Origin: Climacteris rufus
Lineage: Eukaryota > Chordata > Aves > Passeriformes > Climacteridae
Direction of reading: 5' to 3'
Assembly: GCA_013398175.1 (NCBI GenBank)
Contig: VZRZ01002579.1
Span: forward strand, 390,232 to 454,231
DNA length: 64,000 nt
The notes under the pieces were generated by a model. That model had not been told where the DNA came from. It did not search any database and saw only the letters and a list, made by a program, of their open reading frames with translations. A program made the position numbers and the translations under genes. This document shows, one piece after another, positions 1 through 10,817 of this stretch. Position 1 is the first letter of the stretch; each line of letters opens with the position of its first letter.

Positions 1-24
1 TTTTTTTTTTTTTTTTTTTTTTTT
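1..24. repeat. poly-T run at window start
   Basis: Twenty-four consecutive T residues open the window. This could be the tail of a minus-strand retroposon lying mostly outside the window, or a simple homopolymer. The flank cannot be seen, so its origin is undecided. Confidence 0.9.
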
Positions 25-1489
25 GTGGAACAGTTCATCAAAACTGATAGAAGGAAGATCACTCTGCACTAAATACTCATAGTTTCAAACTTAGACAGCT
101 GAACTTCTGTTTCTAAAGGGGGGACTTTGTTCCTGAATAAACCCAGTCTGTGTTTCAACACTACTGCATCTTAAAGTGGTTCCAGTTCATTAACAGGAAT
201 TATGTTTTGTTACTTACATGATACAGTTAAAAATAAGAGCTATTGGTAGATCCAGGTAAATATATTCTCCATTATTCTGTATCACATTTCTTCTAAAATA
301 TTTTGTGGTATGGATTTAAAATTTTGTATGAAGATCACTTTGGGAAAGTTCTCTTACTAGATTTCAAAACTGCAAAGCAAGACATTAGTACAAAAGTTGT
401 TTTTATATGCCTGAGAAGTAGACTGATACAGATGTTACAGTGATTAACCTCATTACTCAATCAGTGACCCCTTGTATTGAACCTAGAGAGCAGAACTAAG
501 TGTTCACATAGCTCACTAACACTTCTGAAATATATAGATAACTCTAATTCCAGCCAATAAGGAAGCTGAAATACTGAATTATAATGTGTAGGAATATGAA
601 GGTATATTTCATTACAGAAATCTTAGAATCCCGAATGCAGCTTAACCTACTAAATTTTGATCTGCTATTTGAGCCCTAACCTCATAAAGCTACTCATCAG
701 AAAAAGTGATCCTTAGAGGCAGTGTACTGAACACACATGAAAATTGTTTTTCTAGGGTGAATAAACAGCAACATTGTTACAAGGTTATTTTCATGTTTCC
801 TTTTTATATGACTAATTTTTTTTTTAATTATTGAATGGGGCTTTCATATTCTCAAGCTATCCAAGGACCTCCCACTCTCAGAGTCCTTAGAGATTTGCAG
901 CCAGCCTTACTCAGAGGACATTCCAGACTTGTCACTGCACAGCTGCTCTTGGCGTTCAGCCCTCCACACAAGGGCTTTGCCAAAGCATTGCTTGGACCCC
1001 CCAACCACTCTGCTGAAATAACAGTTAATGCTATGACTTTTGCACAACCTCTAAATATTTTTTGGCCTTAGAATTAATTTTATTTACTTCAGTTATAAAA
1101 TGTGCTGTATCTTTGATGTCATGGGATTTACTTCTCCAGCCTACTGTGTAAACTGACATTGATATCTTATATTCCAGATCTAGGCTGATAGGTAGCACAA
1201 GCTTTAAAGTCTGAGTTGGCAAAAAAGATTCATTACATTTGGTTAGTTACATGTTTGCTTTTTACACAGTTATTTACTTTGGAGACTCTTCCCTGTCTAA
1301 ATCTTTGAAGTGTTTGCTTCTTCTATCAATGATGTAAAGAAGCAAAATAATAAATCTTACCTGACAGAGATTTCTTTTCCTTCCATATTGAATTCCACTG
1401 TGGTGATTTCATATGCCTGGTCCCAAAGTATTTGATTCCAACCAATGAAAGGCAGAAAGGTATGTATTTCTTTTTGTCCTTCTCAAGAC
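25..1489. other. Unique AT-rich non-coding DNA
   Basis: No recognisable repeat or gene. The 78-residue plus-strand frame at 835-1071 has no recognisable domain, and its composition looks like chance. The short stretch at 840-1010 is somewhat richer in G and C than its surroundings, but I cannot identify it. Confidence 0.5.
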
Positions 1490-1597
1490 TTCATAGTTTA
1501 CATTGGAAGGGACCTTTGAAGACCATCTAATCCCACTCTTTTGTCATGGGCAGGGACACCTTGCTCAAAGTCCCATCCAACCTGGCCTTGAAAACTT
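1490..1597 (-). mobile_element. CR1 LINE 3'-end fragment
   Basis: Read on the plus strand this is the reverse complement of the CR1 3' untranslated region. It keeps the GGAAGGGACCT, CATGGGCAGGGACACCTT and CCCATCCAACCTGGCCTTGA segments I know from avian CR1. A short internal deletion removes the segment normally found between the ACACCTT and TTGCTCAAAG parts. The piece is about 108 bp and has no coding content. Confidence 0.8.
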
Positions 1598-3268
1598 ATA
1601 TTTACAAATTTCCCATTCTATGTGAATGCCAAGAAATTTGATGTAGGTTCTTATAGGCATAAAAAACCAAACCAAAACAAACTGTATTGGAAATTATTTT
1701 TGAAAAAGCTGTGCTAGGGGTTGGAGGTCTTGGGCATTTCCAACATCCATTTTTCTGTAATTTTTATCATCCCCTTAGACTGGAGCATTTGGAACAAAAA
1801 CACTAGGGATTCTTCCTCACCAAGTAAAAATCGCCCTGCAAAAGGTGGCAGTAGTGCTTAGAAAATTTTCAACATAGTTCAGTTATAAAATTTATGATAG
1901 ATTCTGCCTTTTTCCATGCAAAACAAACTAACTTGCTGGTTTAACATCTTTAATTGTTTTAAAGGGAATGTGGTCCAAGTGAAAAAAGAGACCAGAAAGA
2001 CCTCAGAAATCTTTTCTGCCTCCAGCAGGAGGAGAACAAGGCAATAACAGAGAGATCTTGCCATGCCAGTATGGGGTCAAGGGATTATGTCTGGCTCTAG
2101 CTGAGAAACATCCCTCAATGTGCTGCACTATGATATGCTACAATGAGGGTATGCCTAAATGGTGGGAGGGAATCCATCTCGGCCTCTTTGTTCCTTGCTT
2201 CAGCTCTCTGTTTCTCTACCATGGATTTCCTCCATGTTCTGTGTTCTACTCACACAGTTTTTTTAAGGCCCAACTAAACATTTTGTGAAGAGACAAAATT
2301 TTATTGTGTATGGATTCTTCATCAATACTGATTTAAACAGTTTTTCCTAGGGATGTCTCAGACAATGTTATTTAGTGTGCAGTAAATCCTTTAATACTGA
2401 TTACTTGAATGTATGTGAGCTTCTGAAACTGGAAACTGAAGTTCAAATTCTGCACAACTGCTAGGAGGTTGCATTAGACCTTTTTCTCTATTGTTATGGT
2501 ACCATTGTCTTTATTTTTTCTTAGCATTTTTATCTTGCATATGGTTATTTCAGTTTCATTAATTATGAAATGCAAACAACTTCTAAATCTGGTGAATTCT
2601 TCAACAAAAATGTACTATTTAATAGAATTTTTATTATTAGGCATGGACCTAATAAGGCTTACCTTCCACTAATACTCTGTCTGTGTCATTTGGATCTTAC
2701 CTAATTAGCTTTTGAACTTTCCTATAGTAGTAGTAAGATCAGAAATCTGGCATAAAGACAGTGATTCTTTTTATTTCCTTTGCTCAAATTGTAAGTGCTA
2801 TAAGTTTATTCCCCAACTATCTACAAATTGTCAGCTCTAGTGCCAATCCAAATGGAAAACCATGACATGAAAAATGAAAAGACAACAATACCAGGTACAA
2901 ATTTCTCCAAAAGAAAGTTTAGTTCACTTAGAACAGGATGACTCAACCTTCCCTGATAGAAAGTTTAGTGATTCTTTCACAGGGGAATCAGAAAATTCTC
3001 AGAATGTACTTTTATACCACCTCCTAATGTAGGAATTTTTTTCCGTATACAACTTGTCCTGTTTGTCACTTACAACTTGTAACCCATGATTAAATATGCC
3101 TGTTTATTGACTCAACCAGAAAGAAATCCCTGGGCCTGCTACGTAAGTGACCTTTTACAGCTGTTCTGATGTCTTTGTTATTCTGACTTCAAGTCTGAAA
3201 CACAACAGATGTGTACTGGAATTCCACTTGTGCTTTTTAAAATTATTATTACTATCACTATTATTACA
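1598..3268. other. Unique AT-rich non-coding DNA
   Basis: About 1.7 kb without a recognisable gene, RNA or transposable element. The frames at 1879-2064 (minus) and 2058-2288 (plus) are short and have no domain signature. Confidence 0.5.
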
Positions 3269-3340
3269 TTTATGTTTATGTGTATGTTTATGTGTATGTT
3301 TATGTTTATGCTTATGGTTATGCTTATGCTTATGTTTATG
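3269..3340. repeat. (TTTATG)n hexamer microsatellite
   Basis: Twelve hexamer units in register. Variants are GTTTAT phases, GTGTATG and CTTATG, so the array is interrupted and probably old. Because six is a multiple of three, the array is open in several frames on both strands. This produces low-complexity frames (Leu/Cys-rich on plus, His/Lys-rich on minus) that are not genes. Confidence 0.9.
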
Positions 3341-3569
3341 AAGACATTGGATGAAAGGAAACTCTAAATCTCCAAAGACTGGAGAGTTGTCTGAAGTGTT
3401 GCAAACCACTTTTCATTCTTTATGGAAAATAACACAGGCTAAAGCTATTTTGTCTCTATTCCAAATCTTAAGAGATTCCTCTAGGCTTTCAGCAGTTGGT
3501 TTCTCTCTTATATGTTAAAAATCCATAAAATTCTACATATCATTGACACATTAGTTCTTAAGAGAGTTT

Positions 3570-4828
3570 AAGAGAGTTGACCCTGAATTTGTGTGGGATC
3601 TGCTGCTCCAGCTGAATCCCTACAAATCTATGGGACCTGATTAGAGAATCCTCAAGGAGCTGGCTGATATCATCTCAAAGTCTCTCTTGAAGATTTTTGA
3701 GAGCTGTCACAATTTTCAAGAAGAAGGACCCTTGAAACTATAGGTCTGTCAATCTTAGTTCAGTGCCTGGTTTAATCATGGAAAAGATTATTCTGGGAAG
3801 TACTGAAAAACACCTGGAAGACAATGCAGTCATTGGTCACAGCTAGCACAGCTTCATAAGGGAAAAGTCCTTCCTGTCATACCTGATTTCCTTCTACAAG
3901 AGTGACCCACCTAACTGATCTAGGAAAACCAGTTGATGTAATCATTTTGGACTTCAGCAAAGCTTTTAATGTTTTAGGTGCTGCCTCTCATAGCATCCTT
4001 TTGGACAAAATATCTAGCACACAGCTGGATAAACACATCATGCAATGGGTGAGCAACTGGCTCACAGTTCAGGCACACAATGTTACAGTGAATGGGGTGA
4101 CATCAGACTGGTGACCTGTCACTAGGGGGGTTCCCCAGGGCTCCATCCTCTGCCCAGTTCTCTTCAACATCTTCATTGACAAGTTCGAAGCACGACTTGA
4201 AGGAATGTTGAGTAAGTTTGCCAATGGCCCTAAATTGTGAGGAGCTGTCAATTCCCTTAGAGCTGTCAAGTCCTGCAGAGAGGCCCTGCAGAGAGACCTT
4301 GACAAATAAGAGAGATGGGCAATCACCAACCATGTGAAGTTTGACCATGGCAAGGGATGGATTCTGCACCTGGAACGGGCCAACCCTGGTTGTGTGTATA
4401 AACTGAGCAATGAGAGGCTGGACACCAGTGCTGTGGAAAGGGGTCTGGGGGTTCTGGTAAATGGCAAGCTGAATTTGACTCAGAAGTGCCCTGGGAGCCA
4501 GGAGGACCAACCATGTCCTGGGGTACATCAGGCACAGCATCACCAGCTGGGCAAGGAAGGGGATTGCCCCGCTCTGCTCTGCACTGGGGTGACCTCACCT
4601 CCTGTCCTTTGTGCAGTTTTAGGTGCCAAATATAAGAAAGACATTAGGCAATTAGAGTCCAAAAGAGGGCAACAGAGAGGGAAGGCTCTGGAGGGAAAGC
4701 CTTATGAGTGCCTGAGATCACTTGATTTGTTCAGCCTGGAGAAGAGAACAATGAGGGGAGACTTCCCTGTGGGCTTCAAAATCTTCACGAGAGGCAGGTA
4801 CTGCTGTCTTCACTCTCATGAACAGTGA
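3570..4828 (+). pseudogene. CR1 ORF2 reverse transcriptase remnant
   Basis: Decayed remains of the CR1 ORF2 protein, normally an endonuclease-reverse transcriptase that copies the element at its insertion site. Only the RT and C-terminal region is present. The frame at 3902-4114 reads VIILDFSKAF, the RT motif A with its catalytic Asp kept, followed by SILLDKISSTQLDKHIMQWVSNWLT. A TGA stop follows SDW at about 4112. Motif B (GVPQGSIL) is readable near 4128-4150. Motif C, normally FADD, reads FANG near 4218, so both catalytic aspartates are lost. A later frame at 4334-4828 contains CR1 C-terminal sequence shifted in frame. The CR1 identity is certain; there is no function. Confidence 0.88.
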
Positions 4829-5126
4829 GAAAACTTGAAGAAATGGCATGAAACTGAGATGAAAATGGCATGTCCCCTGCCATGAAAATGGCATCTCCTC
4901 TTAGGGAGACTTAGGTTGGATATCAGGAAAAAGGATGGTTGGGCACAGGAACAGGCTCCCCAGGGAAGTGGTCACAGGATCAGCCTGACAGAGTTCAAGA
5001 AGCATTTAGACAACGCTCTCAGGCACAGGGTGTGATTCTTGTGGATGGCCCTGTGCAGAGCTAAGAGTTGGACTTAAAGATCCTTGTGTGTCCCTTCCAA
5101 TTCTGATTATTCTATGATTCTGTGAT
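3570..5126 (+). mobile_element. 5'-truncated CR1 LINE (ORF2 part + 3' UTR)
   Basis: A plus-strand CR1 retrotransposon cut off at its 5' side, as most avian CR1 copies are. The 5' end falls inside the ORF2 region upstream of the reverse transcriptase core. The 3' end at 5109-5124 keeps two octamers, ATTCTATG and ATTCTGTG, the hallmark CR1 tail. The 3' UTR (about 4840-5100) carries the usual GGTTGGATATCAGG and TTGTGTGTCCCTTCCAATTCTG type segments. The coding part is broken by stops and frameshifts, so the copy cannot move on its own. It lies tail to tail with the minus-strand CR1 at 5476-6692. Confidence 0.92.
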
Positions 5127-5475
5127 ATGTTGGCTACGCTGAGTTCATAGGAACTGTTGAAGGAAACCTTCCTATTAGCAGAACTGTATTAGTGACTTTT
5201 CTATCAGTAGAGATGTAGCTACAAAATCAATATTCAGCTACTAACAGGCAGAATTAATGGCAATAACAAAGCAATAATTAATAAAAATCCTCAGGGGTCT
5301 CATGACTAACAGAAAGTAACCAGCCCTCAACTTACCCATACAAAGCTTACTAGTTAAAAATATATACCTCACCTGAACTGCTGTGGCCTGCATTAAAATG
5401 CCTAATCAAGTGGGCTGGGGTAAAGTTCAAGTGAATAAAAGATAAAAAGTTAATTTGTTATCAAATTATCAATTA
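5127..5475. other. Spacer between two CR1 elements
   Basis: About 350 bp of AT-rich sequence between the 3' ends of the two opposed CR1 copies. I see no gene or known repeat in it. Confidence 0.5.
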
Positions 5476-6692
5476 CAAAATTACAGACTGGTTGAGGTCG
5501 GAAGAGACCACTTGAGGTCATCTGATCACACTGGTCATCCAGTGACCCTGTTCAAACAGGGTCCCCCAGAGCACATTACCAAAGATGCTGTCCAGATGCC
5601 TTTTGAGTATCTCCTGTGAGGGAGACTTGGCAACCTTTCTGGGCAACTGTTTCAGTGCTTAGGCATCCTCACAATAAATAAGTTCATCTTCCTGTTCAGG
5701 TAGAACTGCTTGTGCCTCAGTTTCTGCCTGTTGCCTCTTGTAGTGTTGCTGTGCACCACTAAGAAGAGCCTGGATCCATCGTCTTGACACCCTCCAGATA
5801 CTAAAATACATTGATAAGGTCTTCTCTCAGTCACCTCTTCCAGCTAAACATGCCCAGTTCTCTCACACATCCCTCATGAGGGAGATGCTTCAGTCCCCTA
5901 ATCATCCTCATAGCCCTCCATTGGACCATCTCCAGTAGTCTCTTGTCTTTCTTGTACTGAGCCCAGAACTGGACAGAGTACTCCAGGTCAGGGCTCACCA
6001 GGATTGAGAGGAGAGGCAGGATCACCTTTCTCGAGCTCCTGGCAATGCTCTTCCTATTGCAGCCCAGGATCCCATTGGTCTCCTTGGCCACAAGGACACA
6101 GTGCTGGCTCATGAGCAGTTTGTTTTCCATCAGAACCTCGAGGCCCTTCTCCAGAGAGCTGTTTTCCAGCAGATCAGCCCCCAGCCTTTACTCTTGCAGG
6201 GGGTTATTCTTCCCCAGGTGAAGGATCCTGCATTTGTCTTTGTTGGATTTCAGACAGTTCCTCTCTGCCCATCTCCAACCTGTTGAGGTCCTTCTGAAGG
6301 GCTGCACAGCCCTCTGGGGTATTGGCCACTGCTCCCAACTCTGTGTCCTCAGTGAACTTGCTGAGGAAAGATCTGACCCTTTGCCCAAGTCATCAGTGAA
6401 TTAAGGTAAGGAATTCTGGGCCCAGTATTGAACCCTGTGGGACACAACTAGTGACAGGCCTCTAACTAGACTCTGTGCCACTGATCACAACCTTCTGAGC
6501 TCTGTCATTCAGCCTGTTCTCAAAACACCTCACTGTCCACTCACCCAGCCCACAGTTCCTGAGCTTGCCTGTGAGGATATAATGGGAGACAGAGTCAAAA
6601 GCCTTGCTCACATCCAGGTAGACAACATCCACTGCTCTCATCTATCTGATTGTAGTCCCATTGTAGGAGTCAATCAGGTTGGTTAAACACAA
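5476..6692 (-). mobile_element. 5'-truncated CR1 LINE, minus strand
   Basis: Reverse-orientation CR1 of a different subfamily from the neighbour at 3570-5126. The plus strand shows the complement of the CR1 3' region (CAGACTGGTTGAGGTCGGAAG at the left end). The C-terminal ORF2 region and RT core follow toward 6692. The terminal octamers are degraded at about 5476. The 5' end is truncated near the position coding for RT motif A. Many stops are present. Frames on either strand within it, such as 5831-6130 minus and 6101-6286 plus, are fragments or shadows of the ORF2 remnant. Confidence 0.92.
5840..6690 (-). pseudogene. CR1 ORF2 reverse transcriptase remnant (minus strand)
   Basis: Reading the minus strand downward from 6690, the remnant shows VVYLDVSKAFDSVSH, RT motif A with the catalytic Asp kept. 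Motif B follows as CVPQGSILGP, where the first Gly of GVPQG is replaced by Cys. Motif C reads FTED instead of FADD near 6350, with the first catalytic Asp changed to Glu. Stop codons lie between motifs B and C and after motif A. The C-terminal part, including RRPMGSWAAIG and the region at 5831-6130, is recognisable as CR1. This is a dead copy with no host role visible. Confidence 0.85.
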
Positions 6693-9571
6693 CAGCTAAA
6701 TCTCCAGGAAAAAAAAGTCAAACATCTGGGCAAACGTAGGATGTATTAGGAGAGACATTTTCAAGAGTATGGTTTTCTTTTTTTATCACACAGCTTGAAT
6801 TACATATCCAAAATGAGAAAAATGTGTACAGTTCTGCCCTCCCATGTTTGTGGAAACTTAGGTAACTGTAACAAAATTACACAGTTTATCAAATCTAGTT
6901 AAACATAAGTAGAGAAGATGGACAGTTCTTTTCTTGAAACTCATCCAGAATAAGCATCTGTAAAGAGGAACGTGAAGAATACAATGTGAAGAATAAAGCA
7001 TGAATTTAGACTGGAAGTTAAAAAGTTTCTCACTCTCAAAGAAGTGATTTTCTGAAACAACCAATGAGAACATAAGGAGAAAAAATATGATGCAGTTGTC
7101 TTTACTGCAGTTACAGTGATTCACTGAGCCTTTTATCTTTATATTTGTGTAATATAAATAGAAAGCAAGGAAAGGGTTAAAGACAAAAATTTGCCAGAAT
7201 GTGCCTCAGAATTTTTTTAAACAAGCATGCTTTATTTCTTAGGAATGAGGAGTAACATGGAAAAGCTTTATGTAAATATGCAAAGTTCAACACTAAGCCA
7301 GTAGCTGTTCCTTCACTGGAAATCTGAAAAATGGTGAAATTAACACAAATATTACCTGCAGGGAAAATGTATTAATCATTAATCTAGATTTATACAGCAC
7401 CTTTTATTTCAAAGAATATCTAAAATCTCTTTAAACCTTACCAAACTAATAGCCTGTGTGAAAACCTAACTATCCAATCTGAGCTACGGTTCTGGTGAAG
7501 ATCCTGGTTTCTGCCTCTGCATAGGTAGTAACCACTATGAGTCTGTGCAGTCTATAAACTTTAAAAAACAAATTATGTACTTTTTTCTTCTTTATTAGAC
7601 TTGCTATAATCCTTCAATCCCCTTTTTTCTTCTGAGATGGAATATGAAGATTTGTTCAAAATATATAAGGTGAAGTTGTACCACTACTTCAGACCATAGA
7701 AGCATATATTTTTCCCCTATTGATTCCTGACTCATTCCTTATAAAGTCTGATATTTTATTTGCTTTTTTTGTCAGAAGCTGAACATGAGCAGAAGTTTTC
7801 TCTGACCATGCAGTAAAAGCTTTGAATGTGACTGCACAGATTTGTAGACTGGAGGTTTTCATTGCTGTTTTATTTTTCCCTTTCCTTTTCACTCCTTGTT
7901 TGTAAATGATACAAAATCAATTCTTGTTTGTCTTGGTATTCAGTTAATCCACAAAAAATGAGAGGATTCCAGCATGAACCAAGGTTGACTATCTATCTGT
8001 AATATTCAGTACAGAGCTTCTTAATCTCTTTCACTTCCAGTGTGTTCTAAATTCTGATTTATATCTAACTCAAAGACATTTGAGGTTTTTAGAAAAACTT
8101 TTTAAAATGGCAGCTTGTTTTTTACTCACAATGAAATATGATGTATGCTATTTATTCATTTATTTATTTAGCTATGGATTTACCTATGTTACAGTAGTCC
8201 CTGGAAACACTGGTCAGATGCTAGGCAATGTATGGAAGTAGAAAACAAGGACCCAAATACCTCATAAGTCAAGGGATGGGAAAAGAGAGGCTGTTGAATA
8301 GAGATTACTGGAGAACTGAAGGGAATCTATCAGCCAGTATCAGGACAATCGCTGTTGGCACAGTATACCAGTACCGAAACAAGCAAGATGTGATCCATGG
8401 CAGAGGACATGAGTGGAGAAGAACTCCTACGCCAGACAAGGAAGCTACAAGTTAGGAAAGGCAGCAAGACAGTATGGAAATAGGAACAGGAACAGTGAAC
8501 AAAGGAGGATGTGGAAGGAAAACGATGAAGACAAGCAATGTAAGAAGAAGATAATAAAAGAAGGGTATTGAAATGGGATCTGAATTTTTGTGGCTGGGAG
8601 AAGGCAGGATGATTTAGGTGAAAAGCAAGAAACCATCAAGTTTAAATTCCATAAAGTATAGGGAGACAGGGAAGAAAGAGTGATAAAGAGGAACAAATGG
8701 GATCAGTATGGGGAATGAAGACAGAGGGAGTCTTTAAAAGACTGTCCAAGTATCAACTGTGGGAATTGTCAAATGAATATGAGCACACTATGAAAGTTTA
8801 AAAACTGGGCAGCAGAGTGAAGGTGCTCCTGTGCAGACCTGCTAGGAAGCTGTTGAGTCAAACATAATTTTCTTGTCCATGACTGAATCATATTTTTCCA
8901 AGTTGAAGACAAAAAAACTGAGATGTTTTCTTGAAACTCTAACTGATGACAACACATTTACTGAACTTCTCACAAAAATCATCACATAAATATTTGACTC
9001 TGATTGTGATTTCAGCAGGTTTATTTCCAAGAGTTTGATTTATAGATAAAATTTCATGTACTGAGTCTCCAAGCAAAACAACAAAACTGAGATTATAAGA
9101 GAGACAAAGATATTGGGCTTTGTTGTAACATATTAGTTGCAGCTAATATTTATTTATTTTTAGGATATAAATCACAGAAAGTAAATGAAGCTGCAGAAGA
9201 TCCTTTCAGTATTAATAATTTGAATTTGCGTATAAACTTCTGCTTCATTGAGTAATTCCTTGGTGGAGTTTTTAGATATAAAGTTGTGCAAAGCAATGCA
9301 AAATCTGAATACTGATTAGTTTAAACATTTAAAGTAACGTAAGACTATTCAGGATAACATAAACATAGAGTAACAGTTATAGTCTGATTTAAGAGATTGC
9401 ATAATGCTGAGACTTTGTTTATATCTGTGGAGTAAATTCCTGACTTATAAAGGAGAACTGAATGCATTGAAACATTTCTAACTTTTTCCACAGTCATATT
9501 TTTAGAGAATGAACTGTTGGCCATAACAAGGAATGCAAGGAAATCAACAGGTTCCACCTTCCATCATTTCA
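6693..9571. other. Unique AT-rich non-coding DNA
   Basis: About 2.9 kb without a recognised gene or transposable element. It includes a short (TTTA)n tract near 8151-8171 and a purine-rich stretch at about 8450-8740. Minus-strand frames at 8445-8696 and 8769-9030 are short, and their composition follows the purine bias. Confidence 0.5.
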
Positions 9572-9602
9572 GAACTGAGCTGTCTGCTTGACAGCTCAGT
9601 TC
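9572..9602. repeat. Perfect inverted repeat, 13-bp arms, 5-nt loop
   Basis: The arms at 9572-9584 (GAACTGAGCTGTC) and 9590-9602 are exact reverse complements separated by TGCTT. Transcripts from either strand could fold into a tight hairpin. The stem is too short for a typical microRNA precursor, and the flanks do not extend the pairing. Its origin is unknown. Confidence 0.85.
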
Positions 9603-10225
9603 AGATTTTACTTGCCACTGAACTTGATGAAAATAATTGTAAAATATATTAACTCTTTTGCTCTCTACTTCTTTTGGATCAAAATCTCATTGCTTTAAAG
9701 TAGTATTGCTGAAACATTTTGAAACACAAGCCTGTAAGAAGTATCCTCGTTACTTGAAATCAGTTCTAATTCTAGCAGCAGCTGAAAGAAGTGTAATTTC
9801 AGGACTGCAAACTGGTGCAGCTGAGATTTTAAACTGGCACCATACATATTCTCTCTAGTGCATGAAAGCCAGTGAAAGTTTTCTCTGGCTAAGGACATAG
9901 TACCCAATATGTCAGGACCTCATCCTGGCTTTGCTCTTTGTGCATTTTGCACATTCTTCTTATGAGTTGCCACAGAGCATATATGAGGACCCTATTCCTT
10001 CTTGAGGACTGAAGAAACCTTTCAAACACTGTTGGTAGGCTATATGTTTTCCTACTTCTTCAAATCATCGAATTTTAATATAAAGAAAAAATTCTCGTAA
10101 CTTGGAGGCAATAAAGGGCGATGAGCTATAAGTTTTGCAGCCCTGTTGTATAGGAAGCAGGGCTTCCTATAAAGTTAATATGAGAGATGGGAAGTTTTTA
10201 CTCTATTGCTAAATACAAAACAAAG
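9603..10225. other. Unique DNA flanking the solo LTR
   Basis: No gene recognised. It contains one perfect inverted repeat with 10-bp arms at 10149-10158 and 10162-10171 (TATAGGAAGC / GCTTCCTATA, 3-nt loop), about 55 bp before the LTR target duplication. Confidence 0.5.
10149..10171. repeat. Perfect inverted repeat, 10-bp arms, 3-nt loop
   Basis: TATAGGAAGC at 10149-10158 pairs exactly with GCTTCCTATA at 10162-10171. It lies just upstream of the ERVK-like LTR but outside its target duplication, so it is not part of that element. Confidence 0.85.
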
Positions 10226-10231
10226 GCAGGG
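10226..10231. repeat. Left target-site duplication GCAGGG
   Basis: Six bases directly before the LTR TG terminus, identical to 10818-10823 directly after the CA terminus. Confidence 0.88.
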
Positions 10232-10292
10232 TGTTGTGGTGCCTCTGGGCGTGGCTTGTGACCGGGCCCGGCCCCGCCAGGCTGGGACCATC

Positions 10293-10379
10293 GGTTCCTT
10301 TCCCCGCCCCGTGCGGTGCTGGTTCCTTTCCCCCCTCCCCGCGCGGTGTTGGTCCTTTCCCCGCCCCCGCGCGGCAGCT
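10293..10379 (+). repeat. Three tandem GC-box units in LTR U3
   Basis: Units at 10293-10320, 10321-10350 and 10351-10379 each begin GGT(T)CCTTTCCCC and end in a (C/T)GCGCGG- or GTGCGG-type segment. The repeats are CpG- and C-rich, with CCCCGCCCC cores that resemble Sp1/KLF sites on the opposite strand. Tandem U3 units of this kind often act as retroviral enhancers. That role here is inferred. Confidence 0.8.
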
Positions 10380-10506
10380 GGGATGGCACAGCCCGGCTGG
10401 CAGGGGCCGTCCCGGCCCAGGGGAACAGATCATTGGTTCCCATGCTGGGTCCAGACAGCCGACTCACTGGTCGGCACCACTGTCAGTCATTGTGGTCCTC
10501 CGCAGT

Positions 10507-10550
10507 GATTGGCTCTCCCGGCTGCCCTCCCCTCACCCCCTGTCTTATAA
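10507..10550 (+). promoter_or_regulatory. LTR core promoter (CCAAT + TATA)
   Basis: GATTGG, an inverted CCAAT box, at 10507-10512 is followed about 30 bp later by CTTATAA at 10544-10550. Transcription would be expected to start near 10570-10580. Confidence 0.65.
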
Positions 10551-10598
10551 CACGCCCTGAGCACCATTTTGGCCGTCTTCTCCGCACCATGGTCCAGG

Positions 10599-10604
10599 AA
10601 TAAA
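10599..10604 (+). terminator. LTR polyadenylation signal AATAAA
   Basis: AATAAA about 50 bp after the TATA box, implying a very short R region. T- and GT-rich sequence follows at 10630-10655, as expected for a cleavage region. Confidence 0.65.
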
Positions 10605-10817
10605 CCCTGCTGGCGATAAGCGGAAAAGAACCCTTTCTCGTCTCTTTATTTCCTTGCATAAATTAAACCGCTGTGCGTGAGCTAAGCCAAGATCTGCGGG
10701 CGTTCTGATGCTCGGCTCGCCTCTGATCGGAGACTAGATAAGGCCTGAGTCGCGTCATCTAGGCAAACGGGACCGATGCAAAAGACTCCGAATTACTCGC
10801 GCTTTCTACCCGCGGCA

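Larger units (their letters stand above)
10232..10817 (+). mobile_element. Solo LTR, ERVK-like endogenous retrovirus (586 bp)
   Basis: The element begins TGTTGTGG and ends CCGCGGCA, with the retroviral TG...CA termini. It is flanked by an exact 6-bp duplication, GCAGGG, at 10226-10231 and 10818-10823. Six-base duplications are typical of ERVK/beta- and alpharetrovirus-type integrases. Inside, in LTR order, are a GC-rich U3 with three tandem 28-30-bp units (10293-10379), inverted CCAAT boxes (ATTGG), a TATA box at 10544-10550 and AATAAA at 10599-10604. A U5 of roughly 190 bp follows. No gag, pol or env sequence is present on either side, so this is a solo LTR left by recombination. It is far richer in CpG than anything nearby, which suggests recent insertion. 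The orientation is set by the TATA-to-AATAAA order. The exact family name is not claimed. Confidence 0.9.

Noticed and set aside
3147..3409. Leu/Cys-rich and His/Lys-rich frames on opposite strands
   Set aside because: Both are produced by the hexamer microsatellite at 3269-3340.
4069..4598. Three minus-strand frames of 91-146 codons
   Set aside because: They are shadows on the opposite strand of the CR1 ORF2 remnant.
4334..4828. 164-codon plus-strand open frame as a host gene
   Set aside because: Its peptide contains CR1 ORF2 C-terminal segments in a shifted frame; it is part of the LINE remnant.
9572..9602. microRNA precursor
   Set aside because: The stem is only 13 bp and flanking bases do not extend the pairing to precursor length.
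10198..10603. Several 74-109-codon frames on both strands
   Set aside because: They fall in the GC-rich U3 of the solo LTR, where stop codons are rare; overlapping frames on both strands show it is composition.
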